From positions 1,083,001-1,147,000 of the forward strand of contig JAPFBL010000222.1 in assembly GCA_026182355.1 (NCBI GenBank): a DNA stretch of 64,000 nt, in the 5' to 3' direction. Below the pieces are notes generated by a model. The model searched no databases. It saw nothing but the letters and a program-made list of their open reading frames with translations, and was not told the origin of the DNA. The stretch is from Hermatobates lingyangjiaoensis (Eukaryota > Arthropoda > Insecta > Hemiptera > Hermatobatidae). The position numbers and the translations under genes were made by a program. Numbering within the stretch: the first letter of the stretch is position 1; every line of letters begins with the position of its first letter. Positions 1 through 11,426 of the stretch are shown piece after piece.

Positions 1-1018
1 ATTAGTTTTTTGAAGATCATAAAAAATTCATAAGTGGCAATAAGGTATTCTACTTATAATATTACTTATATAAAGAGTTATATGTTAAGTTGATATTTTT
101 GTTACCATTTTTTTTGTTTATACATTCTCTTTAAATAATTTAAATGATGGTATGGAAAACGCGCTTCATTGAATAAAAATTTTAGTAAAGTCTAAAAGTT
201 GGTCTCGAATTAATTATCTCAAAAAATATGAACTAAAATATAAATTTACTTCCAATAAAATATAACTATCTCATTTCATAACTTGTCTAAAACTATTTTG
301 AATTACATATGTTTACAATTGGAAAAAATATTCTTTGATGTTTACCATGAAATATATAATAATGATTAAGTAAACGTAATTTACTAAATTGGTTACAGTG
401 GAATAATAAAAAAATTTCTTAACCAAACTACTATAAATAAATCAACTCAAGCACCAGTCAACCATTTCAAATTTTTGGTTTTATATCATATTTTGGGAGA
501 CAGTCCAGCTCCTGAAATGAGTATATTTTTGTTATGAGGTAACTAAAAATTGTATGATGTCTATAACCTATTTTTTCATTTAACTTAGAACTACAATATT
601 TCTTTAGTATATAAGAAGAATAAAGTGGATAGAAATTCATACAATAATAGCTAATTGTGTAAATTTATTTGTAATATTGCTAAAGAAAATACTATCCTAC
701 TACTCATAAATCGACCTTTTACGAAATTTCTCCATTTATTATTTTTTTAGAGAGTATGGATATACCTTCAGAAAGTGTGAAAGTTTGCTCTTGATAATGA
801 ACAAGATTTGAAATCAGTAGAGATATGAAGAGAACATACGTAATAAGTAAAACGGTGTATTTTTCGAACATTTCAATTATGTTACCACAATTTGATTTCA
901 TTATTCTATGAAATAAATATGAAATAAATATCTAATCTATTTACGGTCAAAAATATCTAATCTATTTACAATAGTAACCATAGTCTAACTACCATATATC
1001 AATATCAATATATCAATA
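1..1018. other. AT-rich sequence, nothing recognised
   Basis: I see no coding region, RNA gene or repeat family member here. The sequence is AT-rich with short A and T runs. The frames that stay open are short and of low complexity. Confidence 0.5.
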
Positions 1019-1134
1019 GTAAACTACCATATAGTTATCAAGAAAAAATTCAAACTCGAGATCATGACAGATTTACTTGGTTTGAGGTGCGTGTGTGCGT
1101 GTATGCGTAAGTGCGTGCGTGCGTGCGTGTGTGT

Positions 1135-1188
<54 letters not shown>

Positions 1189-2258
1189 TTGTACGTGTGT
1201 GTGTGGGTGGGTGGGTGTGTTTGATAGGATGTTTGAGGGGACGCACCATCTTTGATAGATCAAATTAATTTGTAACACAAAAATGGGACTAGTTTATCAC
1301 TGGTTTATCAACGATATTGTTTGGAAGCAATTATGCATTATGAAAAAGTCACTAATTTTTCCAAAATGTTTTTTTAAACCAAATTTCTTTTGCCCTAAAC
1401 TACTTACTCTATGCTATTGAAATTTAGTATAATCATAAGAGCAACAAAAGCAAGAATTCAAAAAATCGTCACATTATTAATACAACAGGCATTTTTTTTT
1501 TTTCAATAAAATATAAAAATTTTGATTTTGATTCTATCTGAAAGCTTGTGGGGAAGATACGAACTATACAGTTCGACTGATCAAAATGAATTTATCCCAA
1601 AAAATAGAGCATTATGTATAGAGCATTGTGATGGATGAGTTGAGGTAAATTTATAAATATTACATTAACCAAAGGGTGTCATGGTACGAGTACATTTTAT
1701 GTTATCACAAAATGTTTTTTGACTCCAAATGGCTCATTAAAAAACAATGAAAATTTACTAAGAAATTGTCTAAGAATTCGGAAGTTATCAAAAAGAGTTC
1801 CTTACATTTCAATTACAGCTACGATCAATTAGATATAAAAACTGAATATTCATCCTGGACTAGTGGATCACCTGCTACACTTGTGGGATTTGTTTACATT
1901 TTTTAACTTTGTTTACATTGACTTAGATATTTTTGAAGTAAATCAAAAATTGATATTTAGAGATTGAATGTGAAATAATTTATTGAATTAATATGGGATG
2001 TAAAATGAACAAAATTCTCACATTAATTTAAGTAAATCTACACCAATCAAACATATAATTTCTGATACTTTCCATGATATGATTAATTTGTCTAATAAAA
2101 TGCTCTAATCTAATTTGTTGCTCCCGTGAACAAAACTAAATATCAGGGTTAAAATTCTCGTTTATACAAATCATGTTTTCCTTGGGTAATATTGATGTAT
2201 GAAGAATGAACTCTTTCATTCTATTTCGGAAGTTGAGTGTAGGCTACTCCAGATTTTT
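1019..2258 (+). repeat. Rep-A dispersed repeat, degenerate copy, forward
   Basis: This is an old copy of a repeat seen many times in the window (best copies 32628-34217 and 57064-58698). The head keeps the phrases ATTC.AACTCGAGAT and a GT-rich stretch ending in GGGTGGGTGGG. The middle keeps the CATCTTTGATAGATCAAATT and ATCCTGGACTAG blocks. The tail ends with GTTGAGTGTAGGCTACTCC followed by a T run. The left-end near-palindrome is eroded. No protein is recognised. Assignment rests on aligning phrases by eye with the other copies. Confidence 0.75.
1088..1220. repeat. (GT)n microsatellite ending in GGGTGGGTGGG
   Basis: A long alternating GT tract with occasional GC steps lies inside the Rep-A head. 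Other Rep-A copies have a much shorter GT tract at the same place, so the tract has expanded in this copy. Open frames over it on both strands encode only Cys-Val or His-Thr repeats and are not genes. Confidence 0.9.
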
Positions 2259-2817
2259 TTTTTGTTTTTACTGATAATTTTGTTTATGTCAAACTTTTTT
2301 TTTAATATTATAAAGATAATTAAGGGACTCTTTATTGATTAATCAGCTTTCTGTTTTTATTATTTAGTAGAGAATCAGAGTGCTTAAGTTGTCAATAAAC
2401 CAAGTTTTTAGCTTTATCTTGTGAAGTAGTTCTTAACGTTGTCTAAGAGAAAGCTGAGTACTTGAGACAGGGTATGGCCTACTGGGCTGCTTTCCAAGCA
2501 CAGGAAAATCCTACTACCTAATCCTTCAATCCTGTCTAACTCCCCGCAAAACACAAGTTTCTCCAGAAATTTCTTTCAGCCATATATTTTAATTAAATCT
2601 CGTATATTAGTCTTATTATATACAATATATAGTCCTTTCTAAGTCGCCATGATTTCAAATTACAAATTGTTTTCCAAATAATAAACGTTCTGACACGCTT
2701 ATAAACATGATTGAGAAAAAATAGAAAAAAGTAATCGTTAACTCCAGAATTTGGATTTAATAAAATAAACATGCAATTGATCTATCTGTATATAAAGATT
2801 TTTCTACTTTTATATAA
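2259..2817. other. Sequence between two Rep-A copies, nothing recognised
   Basis: No coding or RNA feature was recognised. A less AT-rich patch at about 2455-2570 stands out in base composition but matches nothing I know. Confidence 0.4.
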
Positions 2818-3118
2818 AAAATTTGGAGTGGCTAACTCTCAAATTTACTATAAGTAAACATAATATCAAACTTCTACGATATATAATATATAACGTCCCA
2901 GGTAGGCATAATATAAATATCTAAATGGGAGAGGTTTATTAGACTTTCATTCCCGGAGGTAGTATAGATTGTGAACAATCCACTTATCAATATAGATGCT
3001 TATTCTCGTATGTCACTTCACTGATATATATAATATCATTAACATGACTACAGCAGTAACAACATTTTTGAAAAGCCGAAGTGTATATTTCGTGTTACGA
3101 AATAAACTATTACAGGCT
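2818..3118 (-). repeat. Rep-A copy, reverse, tail part before the Jockey insertion
   Basis: It begins with the Rep-A tail in reverse orientation (TTTGGAGTGGCTAACTC, then TTTACTATAAGTAA). It continues through the region matching 39600-39900 and stops at the TTTGTTCCAAT target where the Jockey element entered. The same copy resumes at 7595. Confidence 0.8.
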
Positions 3119-3129
3119 TTTGTTCCAAT
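3119..3129. repeat. Target site duplication, left copy
   Basis: The 11-mer TTTGTTCCAAT directly precedes the Jockey 5' end and recurs exactly at 7584-7594 after the poly(A). The uninterrupted Rep-A copy at 39901 reads TTTGTTCAAAT at this place, so the duplicated word is the original Rep-A sequence. Confidence 0.9.
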
Positions 3130-3452
3130 GGCACTTGTGCATAGTGTTTGAAAGTGTAAACAAGTAAAATTTTTTTTGCTCCGCAATAAGTGCCCATAAA
3201 ATAGTGAAGGTCAGCTTAGAGTGTGGAGATTTTCTGCAGCTCGTCTACAGTAGTGCTGTTTGTATTAGGGGTGGTGTTTCTACACTCAAGTATTAAGTGC
3301 TCAATTTGTATTGTATCACCTACTTGATATTTATTGTTCACAAGTCTTTACACTAGTGATAACAATAACAACTCCGTGTGAGGTGCGCGCAAGCGCGCGC
3401 GCTACATAAAGAAGAAGAAAATATATATATATAAATAATAATAACAAAAAAA

Positions 3453-4718
3453 ATGAAAAGACAAGGAACTACAGGCAACATACCGAAAAAATCAAAAAAG
3501 GCCAATACAACTTTCCAAAAGGATGCAACAAGCAGCAGTAGACAAAGGTCACTCAGCCAAGAAAGTACGAAAAGTGATACCTTAAGTATTACTAGTTCTA
3601 CCTCTGCAGGCCACTCAATGAATTTTATATCGCCAAATAGGTTTGGTGTGTTAGCAGTGGAAGAACCACCCCAGCTCAGTATCAGATCAGCGACCACTAC
3701 CAGGAAAGAAGAAGAACCAACCCAAAAAGAAGTAAAGCCTCCTCCAATATTCATAAAAAACATAGTTGACTTCAGTTCGTTTTACAAAACGATAAAAGAG
3801 TTGATAGGAGCAAATCAGTTCTCCTGTCAAGCAAGAACAGACACAACCATCGTCCGTGTCAACACTGGAGAAAACTATAGATAATTAATACGCGCACTAA
3901 AAGACCAAAAGTGCAACTATCATACATACCAGGTAAAGGAAGATAAAGCATACAGAGTAGTGCTGAGAAACCTCCACCCTACAATTCCTACTGAAGAATT
4001 AAAAGAAGAAGTAAAGTCACTCGGGTTCAGTGTACGGAACATTTCTAATGTTCTGTCACCATCGAAAGAAAAGCTGCCACTTTTCTTTCTCGACCTGGAG
4101 CCCTCTCCAAAAAATAACGAAATCTTCATGGTGACACACCTGTATGGTTGCCGAATTAGGGTGGAGGAGCCCTACAGGAACAAGGTAATCGCCCAGTGTA
4201 AGCGCTGCCAAGAATATGGTCATACGAAGGCGTATTGCAATCATCTTCCGCGCTGTGTCAAGTGTGCAGACAGCCACTGGAGCCACAACTGCCCAAAACC
4301 CCGGGAAACTCCAGCGAAGTGCACTCTGTGTAAGGGTAATCATCCCGCCAACTATCGGGGATGTATCACCCATAAGCAGCTTCAAAAATTACGGAAAACC
4401 AGTCACACTGCCACTAGGCAGCCATTTAACAACCGAGTGGCTGAAGCAACAACTCAACCAACAGCTGAACGACCCTCGACAAGCGAATGCCGGCCATCTG
4501 TAAGCTACGCAGAAGCACTCAAAGGGCCAACATCTTTTCAGGAGCCTCACCCGCTAAGTAAGCCATCCTTTATTCCTCCCCCACCCGCATCCTCTGACAT
4601 GACCACAATGATGTCCTCATTTCTTTCGGAATTTCGCTCTCTCATCGGCCCGCTGGTGACTCTGCTTACCACAGTAGTTGAGAGAGTAATTCCCTTACTT
4701 TCCCGACCTCTTCCTTAA
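3453..4718 (+). pseudogene. Jockey ORF1 (Gag-like nucleic-acid-binding protein) with one in-frame stop
   Basis: One frame runs from the ATG at 3453 to the TAA at 4716-4718, broken only by a TAA at 3882-3884. The first 143 codons are rich in Ser, Thr and Lys. After the stop, the PRE-type domain of Jockey-clade Gag proteins is visible (RVVLRNLHPT). Three zinc knuckles follow, starting CKRCQEYGHTKAYC, CVKCADSHWSHNC and CTLCKGNH. The C-terminus is Pro- and Ser-rich. In this family the protein binds element RNA and forms the ribonucleoprotein. The ATG at 3453 is the first in frame after the AT-rich leader. ORF2 begins 2 bp after the ORF1 stop, the close coupling usual for these elements. Confidence 0.9.
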
Positions 4719-4720
4719 CC

Positions 4721-7413
4721 ATGCCATCTCCTCAATCTCTCACCATTCTGCTTTGGAATGCTAACGGCTTGAGATCCAAGTATAACGAACTAGACGTACT
4801 ATTACAACAAAATAGAATAGATATTGCTTTAATAACAGAAACCCACCTTACTTCCAGATCTTACTTTTACATAAGGAACTACAGAACTTACAGAACTGAC
4901 CATCCCTCAGACATTGCCTGCGGTGGAACAGCTATCCCAGTACGAAACAGCTTATCCCACTTCCTCGTTCCTAATGATTCCTCTGAGTCACTGCAAAACA
5001 CTGTTGTTAACCTGTCCTCTTCATCCTTTAATTTCAATCTAGCGTCTGTTTACTGCCCACCTAAACACAAAGTTACCTATTCACAATTCCTTTCTTTTTT
5101 CAATTCGCTTGGTCTTCGCTTCTTATCTGGTGGCGATTACAATGCAAAGCATCAACAGTGGGGCAGTAGAATAACAAACCCTCGTGGTCGTGTCCTCTCT
5201 TCTGTGCTCTCCAGTAATCCTCTGAATTACATCTCCCCTCCTGACCCTACCTACTGGCCTGCAGCGTCAAACAAACGGCCAGATCTCCTAGATTTCTTCA
5301 TCACGTCCCAGCTATCCTCTCTCCATCACCATGTTTGCGTACTGAACGATCTTTCCTCTGACCACAGTCCTATTCTTTTAACTCTGGATATTAACCCTCT
5401 TCTGGTTACTCCCAGAGCAACACTAATAAGTGGTCCAGTTGATTGGAACCTATTCAGACAGAATGTTGAAGACAATATTGACCTTACTGTCTCTTTAAAA
5501 ACCCACGACAAAATTGACCACGCAATTGAACAACTAAATTTAACAATAGCAAATTCAATTAATATATCAACGCAGTACTCTTACAATCAAAAAACATTTA
5601 CAAAAGACATCAACATTCCTTTTTATATACGGAATCTTATAAACTCAAAACGGAAAGCTCGAAAACTCTGGCAGAGAACTCGTTACCCAAATGACAAGCT
5701 AACCCTCAACCGTATCACTCACCAACTTACAACAGTACTAAGAAACTACAGATCCCAAAAGTTTAGACAATACACTGAAGGACTGACGACTGACAACAAA
5801 TCGCTCTGGAGAGCAACCAGAAAAAGCCTATCCTATAATAAAGTGTCTGCTCCCCTCAGGCAGACAAATGGTAACTGGGCAAAATCAGACGAAGAGAAGG
5901 TCAATCTGTTTGCCTCCTACCTTACCACTGTCTTTACCCACCACCCTACTATCCTAAATCCTTTATATGTGGCAAAAACAATAGAGAAGTTAGACTGTCC
6001 TGTTCCCTTGAGTCTTCCTCCAAAAGCGTTTACCCCGTCCGATGTTCAGTATGCAATAAAAAACCTCAAAACCAAAAAAGCTGCTGGATTTGACCTAATT
6101 ACTCCATTAATTCTTAAAGAACTCCCCAAAAAAGCTGTACTCCTCATTACATATCTCTTTAATTCAGTTTTGCGTACAACTTACTTTCCAATATCATGGA
6201 AACATTCCCATATCCGCATGATACCCAAACCTAATAAACCCTCCCACCTGCCTACTTCCTACAGACCCATTAGCCTGTTACCAATACTAGGAAAGATTCT
6301 AGAAAGGCTAATCCTAAAACGCATTATTCCTCTCCTATACAAACAGAATATAATCCCCGACCACCAGTTTGGTTTCCGGCGACATCATACAACAATACAG
6401 CAGGGCCACCGGGTTGTAGACACCATCTCCTCTGCTCTAGAGAGAGGCCAACATTGTTCGGGTGCGTTTCTTGATGTTTCTCAGGCTTTTGCCCGGGTTT
6501 GGCACCCAAGCTTACTATGCCAACTAAAAGACATCCTACCCTCAACATACTACCTCATCCTTCGCAGCTACCTGACCGAGCGATATTTCCGGGTTTGTGA
6601 AGGAACTGCTCTTTCTCCCTATTTTCCTATAAATGCTGGTGTGCCTCAGGGGAGCGTATTGGCTCCCACTCTTTACCAAATATACACTGCTGATATCCCA
6701 ACCCATTCCAAAACTACTATTTTCATCTTTGCAGATGACACAGCAATATTATCCAGTGACTCAGATCCTATCAGCTCCACTCAATCCCTCCAAGAACATT
6801 TACTCATTTTGGAATCTTGGTGCCAGAAGAAAAGAATTAAATTAAACACTGAGAAATCCACCCATATTACGTTCACACTACGAAAACAAAGATGTCCTCC
6901 TGTTTATATTAACCAATCTCCCCTCCCAGTTGCTAACGTAGTGCGATACCTGGGGATGTACATCAACAAACGATTAACATGGAATCCCATACAAGACTGA
7001 AACGACAAGACCTACTGAGACGATACAAGACGCTATCTAGACTTCTTGACAACAGATCAAATCTGACACTACAAAACAAAAGACTAATATACACTGCTAT
7101 ACTTAAACCGATCTGGACTTATGGACTAGAAATCTGGGGATCAACCAAGCATTCAAACATCCAAAGAATTCAAGCAGCCCAATCCAAAATCCTTCGCAAA
7201 ATTGTGCAAGCTCCCTTCTATGTTTCGAACGATACCATACACAAAGATCTTAAAATTCCCTTCATCCACCAAGAAATCCAATCCCGATACCGTAAATTCC
7301 ATGAATCTTTACCCACCACTATAAATCCTTTCATTCACGAATTATCATCTCTCCAGATTCCTAGCAACCCTATTAGAAGGCTGAAAAGATGTTGGCCCCG
7401 AGACCTACTCTGA
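4721..7413 (+). pseudogene. Jockey ORF2 (endonuclease + reverse transcriptase), frameshifted
   Basis: The N-terminal APE-like endonuclease shows LLWNANGLRSK, ITETHL, GGDYNAKHQQWGS and SSDHSPILL, covering the usual metal and catalytic residues. The RT shows SYRPISLLPILGK, QFGFRRHHTT, FLDVSQAFARVWH, GVPQGSVLAPTLYQIY and the catalytic FADD at residues 670-673. The frame ends early at a TGA (6998-7000). The rest of the RT/thumb region and C-terminus continues one frame over, up to the TGA at 7411-7413, which implies a single-base loss in the C run at 6986-6988. In motif A the usual second Asp (AFD) is Ala at residue 591. The family function is target-primed reverse transcription. Confidence 0.93.
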
Positions 7414-7583
7414 AATGTTAACTGTCAAGACTAGTTGCAAGTGATCCTAACAGTCTATATTGAGTACTACCAATGGGTGGTTTCTCCACTCTTTATTCCA
7501 CCTTTATGTAGCATGTATCACTATTACTTATTACCCCGATAAGGGTAGTTGTAATACAAAAACAAATAAAAAAAAAAAAAAAA

Positions 7584-7594
7584 TTTGTTCCAAT
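7584..7594. repeat. Target site duplication, right copy
   Basis: An exact repeat of TTTGTTCCAAT at 3119-3129, directly after the poly(A) tail. Confidence 0.9.
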
Positions 7595-9205
7595 AACTAG
7601 TAGATCCCTTACCTAGTCTATCTGACCACCTTCTACATTGAAGATTTAAGACAAAGTTCAAACTTTAAAACTTGAAAATATTCCTATTTTGTCTGAAAAA
7701 TGTCAAGAACATTGAAGAAAACTGACATTTTAAGATATCTTTTAATTTAAGGTATAAGATATTTACATTTATTATTCTTCAAAGAATGTTTTCAGTTCTG
7801 AATTATGTTTTACATTTTTGGTCTGTCATAGAATTATTATACCGGGAATTTTTATGGCTTCCTAGTATTTAATGAAAATCCCTTTCTTACCCTTTGTCAG
7901 AAATCATAAAAATCCAAGTTACTCTGATCGAGACTTATCTGTTTCCTGCGTGTTTTACAGTATTATAAGACTGCTGTAAATGTATATTGAGAAAAAATAT
8001 ATTAGTAATTAGCCAGTTTCTAGCACTCAAATCAAATTAAAACTGGCTTTTAAATACAATTTAAATCATTTATAGTTGGAAGTTTGAAATTTTTAAAAAA
8101 TAATAGATATGAACTATTAGGCTAGAGTCATTTATAGCTGGAAGTTTGAATTTTTTAAAAATAATAGATATGAACTATTAGGCTAGAATAGTGAAAAAAC
8201 TGGATATTTGTCAACATTATAATAGCTCTTTCTTGAAGAAAGATTTTACTTCTCACACTTCAATATTACCTAAAGATACTATTATTCATAAACACAAAAA
8301 AAAATACATGTGATATTAAGTTTTGTTCAAGGCTGCAACATATAAATAGGAGTGCAGCTCTTGTTTATAATATTATTTTAAATCTGTTTTGTAATATTAA
8401 ACGAAAGAGTCCATTCTTCATACTTCAGTATTATCCATATAATGATTCATATACACAACAAAAACATTTGATATAAAGTTTTATTCAAGGGTATAACAAA
8501 TATATTCATTAGTACATTTTGTTAGACAAATCTATCATGCCATGGAAAGCATCAGAAATTATATGTTTGAATGACGGTAATTTTTTATATGTAAGAATTT
8601 TATTATTTACACCTCCTCATAAGTAATAAATTATTTAAAAATGTAACAGTAAAAATCTAAACATCAATTTTATTTCAGTGGATTCACTCAAAAAATATCC
8701 AAGTCAATATAAACAATGTAGATAAATGTAAACAAATACAAGTATAACTAGTAAACTATTAGTCCAGGATCAATATTCAGTTTTTATACCTTTTTGCTCT
8801 TTACCGTAATTGAAATTTCATGAAATTTTTTTTATAAATTGTTAAATTTTTTTCAATACTTTGGCAAAATGGCATTGTTTTATAATGAGATGTTTAGTGT
8901 CAAAAAACATTTTTTTAAAACAGAAAATGTACATTAACTCTATGGTTAATGTCATTTGGAAAAAAACTATCCCAAGTTATACTCCAGATAAGATTCTCTA
9001 TTTAGGTATAGTTTAATTTTGATCCGTCAAACTGTATGGCTTATATTGCTCTAACAAGCTTTCAATTTGAATTATAAGTCAATTTTTTTACATTATATTG
9101 AAAAAATATATTTCCCGTTATTTTAAAATCTGACGACATTTTTCATTATTGCATTTTTAACATCTTTTTCTGCATCTTTATCAAAACTAGAAATTTTTAC
9201 AACAA
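7595..9205 (-). repeat. Rep-A copy, reverse, remainder after the Jockey insertion
   Basis: Resumes the Rep-A copy interrupted at 3118. Recognisable blocks are the segment matching 39920-40010, TTAGTCCAGGAT at 8760, and the segment at 8900-9150 matching 42600-42920. It is more diverged than the copies at 32-43 kb. It also carries a local tandem duplication at 8067-8189. The head with its palindrome is not present. Confidence 0.7.
8067..8189. repeat. Tandem duplication of a 62-bp unit
   Basis: Units 8067-8128 and 8129-8189 differ at only a few places. The repeated phrase includes GATATGAACTATTAGGCTAGA. It looks like a local duplication inside the Rep-A copy. Confidence 0.85.
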
Positions 9206-9525
9206 AATATATAGCATTATATATTTGTGATATTTATAACCTCATTCTAGCATACAATAATAATAATAATAATATTTCTGATGTTAACAATAAATTGATG
9301 CAATCTTTATGTTTAACTATTGAATGTACAACTGGATATTATCTTTGAAGATATTATGATAACTGATTAGACTTTCTCTGTAAAGCGTCTATTGAAATGG
9401 AAACGTCTCATCCTGAAGGACTTGCAGTTCGAAATATTGAAAGTAAGTGTCTCGTTCTTTTTATCTGTTGCTACATTTTTAACAATACTATTTTTTCTGG
9501 TTTGGGATGTTTCCTTATAACAAGT

Positions 9526-9568
<43 letters not shown>

Positions 9569-9590
9569 ATGTAAATATTAATAAAAGTAT
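9206..9590. other. Spacer with (TA)n tract
   Basis: AT-rich spacer with a short (AAT)n run near 9257-9273 and a (TA)n tract at about 9534-9565 that borders the PLE cluster. No gene was recognised. Confidence 0.5.
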
Positions 9591-10019
9591 CGACCGTGGA
9601 ATAGAAACAAAACTAAAGTTTATCGGGACTCGGTCAGTTCATCAGGTTTAAATTAAACTCTCATTGCCAACGTATCGATCTTTATTTAAAACCTTTTTCA
9701 TAGGCAGAAGTATAAATTTTGAAACAGAAAAACTAAGTACTACATTACAAATTATTTTACAAAGAAAAATAGTATGTGGATTTTAACAACAGTAGTCTGA
9801 ATGAACACGTGACACTGAACTGAACAGTTCTTTTCTTTGTAAATTGAACATTGAATATTTTTCTTTGTAAAATAATTTGTAATGTAGTACTTATTTTTTC
9901 TGTTTCAAAATTTATACTTCTACCTATGAAAAAGGTTTTAAATAAAGACCGAAACGTTGGCAATGAGAGTTTAATTTGAATCTGAAGAACTGACCGAGTC
10001 CCGATAAACTTTAGTTTTA
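9591..10019. mobile_element. PLE-3 terminal repeats as an inverted pair
   Basis: Left arm about 9609-9775, right arm about 9845-10019, inverted copies of one another. The minus-strand reading of the left arm and the plus-strand reading of the right arm contain GACCGAAACGTTGG, a phrase typical of Penelope-like pseudo-LTRs, preceded by a degenerate CTATGAA. A fragment of the same family lies at 22913-22985. No coding part remains. Family naming is mine, based on the terminal sequence. Confidence 0.6.
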
Positions 10020-10160
10020 TATCAATGTAGATAGAGAAACACAGAAAAATTAAAAACATACACTTACACTATCTAATTTTCAGTTTGATCCATCATCAGG
10101 AGAGGTACTGAAAGTGTATGTTTTTTATTTTTCTATATTTCTCTATCTATATTGAAATTT
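10020..10160. mobile_element. PLE-6 terminal repeat hairpin
   Basis: Arms at about 10023-10066 and 10110-10154 are inverted copies. On the minus strand the loop holds CUGAUGA (10093-10099) and GAAA (10078-10081). Relatives lie at about 25000-25195, 54766-54960 and 60290-60420. Confidence 0.55.
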
Positions 10161-10179
10161 ATTTGTATATTTATGAGAT

Positions 10180-10208
<29 letters not shown>

Positions 10209-10213
<5 letters not shown>

Positions 10214-10612
10214 CAAACCACAATAAGAAATGGGAAAACAAGACTAAGATCTTTCAACCGTAACAAGCGGTCTTCGTCAGAGTCAAAAACCCAACTGAAC
10301 ACTAGATGCAGAAAACATCTGGTGAGGAGTTGAGAAGAGTGGGAGGGAAGAGTGGTATTTTAAAAAAGGGTGAAAGCACAGGAAAGGACTAATGTCCAGA
10401 AAGGGATGTTTGGGGAAACAAAGGAGTACAGTAAGAAAAAGTAAAAAACTATCCGCTAGCTGTCAACCCTCTTTGAAGAGGCTATTGCCCTCGTGACGAA
10501 AGTATCAAGTTTGAAGAGACCGTTACTAATTTGACTCTGATGAAGACCGCTTGTTACGGTTGAAAGATCTTAGTCTTGTTTTCCCATTTCTTATTGTGGT
10601 TTGATCATTGAT
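10209..10612. mobile_element. PLE-1 3' end with an inverted second terminal repeat
   Basis: The minus-strand unit (10209-10533) runs from the last codons of a GIY-YIG ORF (about 10440-10533, ending in the same RAIASSKRVDS stop as at 34.9 kb) through the 3' UTR to the terminal repeat. At 10535 the sequence switches to an inverted terminal repeat only (10535-10605). The pair is bordered by (TA)n at 10181-10210 and 10643-10660. Both arms carry a hammerhead-like core. Confidence 0.75.
10537..10565 (+). ncRNA. Hammerhead-ribozyme-like core, PLE-1
   Basis: CTGATGA (10537-10543) is followed by an 18-nt stem II region in which ACCG can pair with CGGT, and then GAAA (10562-10565). PLE terminal repeats are known to carry minimal hammerhead motifs. 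Most other PLE-1 copies read CTGACGA, which still fits CUGANGA. Weak point: after GAAA, stem III is not convincing because the second pair would be G-G. Confidence 0.45.
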
Positions 10613-10667
10613 TGTTGTTTCACGTGTTTATGTGAAATCTTTTTATATATATATATATATTTTATTA

Positions 10668-11071
10668 AAGTAGACGGCAGCTTCCGCATTTACGACTTTT
10701 TTGCTCGTTTTCTCTAGTTTTCTTACTAGTTTTTTCTGGTAGGGAGTGATTTCATGGAGGAGTTGTCCCAGAGACATCAAAGACATATTTTTTTTTTTTT
10801 TTTTTTTTTTTTAGCTTAATCAATAATATTATATTTTTACACTTACAAGCTTTCGATTTTCTCAGAAATCATCTTAAGGTATTGTAGTATTATTATTAGT
10901 AGTAGTATTGTAAGTGTAAAAATATAATATTATTGATTAAGCTAAAAAAATTATTTCTTTGATGTCTCTGGGACAACTCCTCCATGAAATCACTCCCTAC
11001 CAGAAAAAACTAGTAAGAAAACTAGAGAAAACGAGCAAAAAAGTCGTAAATGCGGAAGCTGCCGTCTACTT
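10668..11071. mobile_element. PLE-10 inverted pair with an ORF start
   Basis: Arms 10668-10848 and about 10903-11071 are inverted copies (paired positions sum to 21739 across the outer part). The left arm carries an expanded T tract (about 10788-10812) where the right arm has seven A. The plus arm opens a PLE N-terminal frame beginning at 10959 with MSLGQLLHEITPYQKKLVRK. That frame runs on to about 11110 (ending NLLPIYTNI) and then into a (TA)n tract. A decayed relative lies at 55470-55570. Confidence 0.65.
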
Positions 11072-11304
11072 TAATAAAATATGTTTACAAGAAAATCTGC
11101 TGCCAATATACACTAATATATATATATATATTTGTAAAAGTTGGGAGCAGTCCTTCTTCAATACATGCTTTTAAAAACTGGATGTCTTTTTCCACTTGAT
11201 TTAATTTTGTCTTATATTTTTCCAAATTACGAAATTTTTTCTTCAACTCAGAACTCAACTTAAAAATTAATTCACCATAATTTCTTATTTTATTATTGAA
11301 CATG

Positions 11305-11330
11305 TTTCGGTGTACGTTCACCATCTTCAG
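11305..11330 (-). ncRNA. Hammerhead-ribozyme-like core, PLE-11 (minus)
   Basis: On the minus strand: CTGAAGA (11330-11324), then TGGTGAACGTACACC with a 4-bp stem II (GGTG/CACC), then GAAA followed by CATGTTC. This gives an A-U and C-G start to stem III before a GUU or GUC cleavage triplet. It fits the minimal hammerhead known from PLEs better than most cores in the window. Confidence 0.6.
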
Positions 11331-11426
11331 CAAAACACACAATTAATTACAATTACACTTAACAAATGAATCTAATAGTTAAATTACATTGCAAAAACAA
11401 TAAGTGAACAAGTTAACTGAAGGTTA

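Larger units (their letters stand above)
3130..7583 (+). mobile_element. Jockey-clade non-LTR retrotransposon, nearly full length
   Basis: A 4.45-kb LINE. In order it has a 5' UTR (3130-3452), ORF1 with three zinc knuckles, ORF2 with an APE-type endonuclease and reverse transcriptase, a 150-bp 3' UTR and a 15-nt poly(A) ending at 7583. It is flanked by an exact 11-bp target site duplication and interrupts a Rep-A copy, so it is younger than that copy. Two obvious lesions (an in-frame stop in ORF1, a frameshift in ORF2) and a changed residue in RT motif A suggest this copy is inactive. Clade assignment rests on the ORF1 and ORF2 motifs. Confidence 0.93.

Noticed and set aside
1024..1278. Open frames on both strands over the GT tract
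   Set aside because: They encode only dinucleotide-repeat peptides.
3353..3763. A 136-codon frame antisense to Jockey ORF1
   Set aside because: It is a shadow of ORF1 and has no known domain.
10537..10580. PLE-1 core as a certain, active hammerhead
   Set aside because: CUGANGA, stem II and GAAA fit, but stem III would have a G-G mismatch beside the cleavage site in the obvious fold. Kept as hammerhead-like only.
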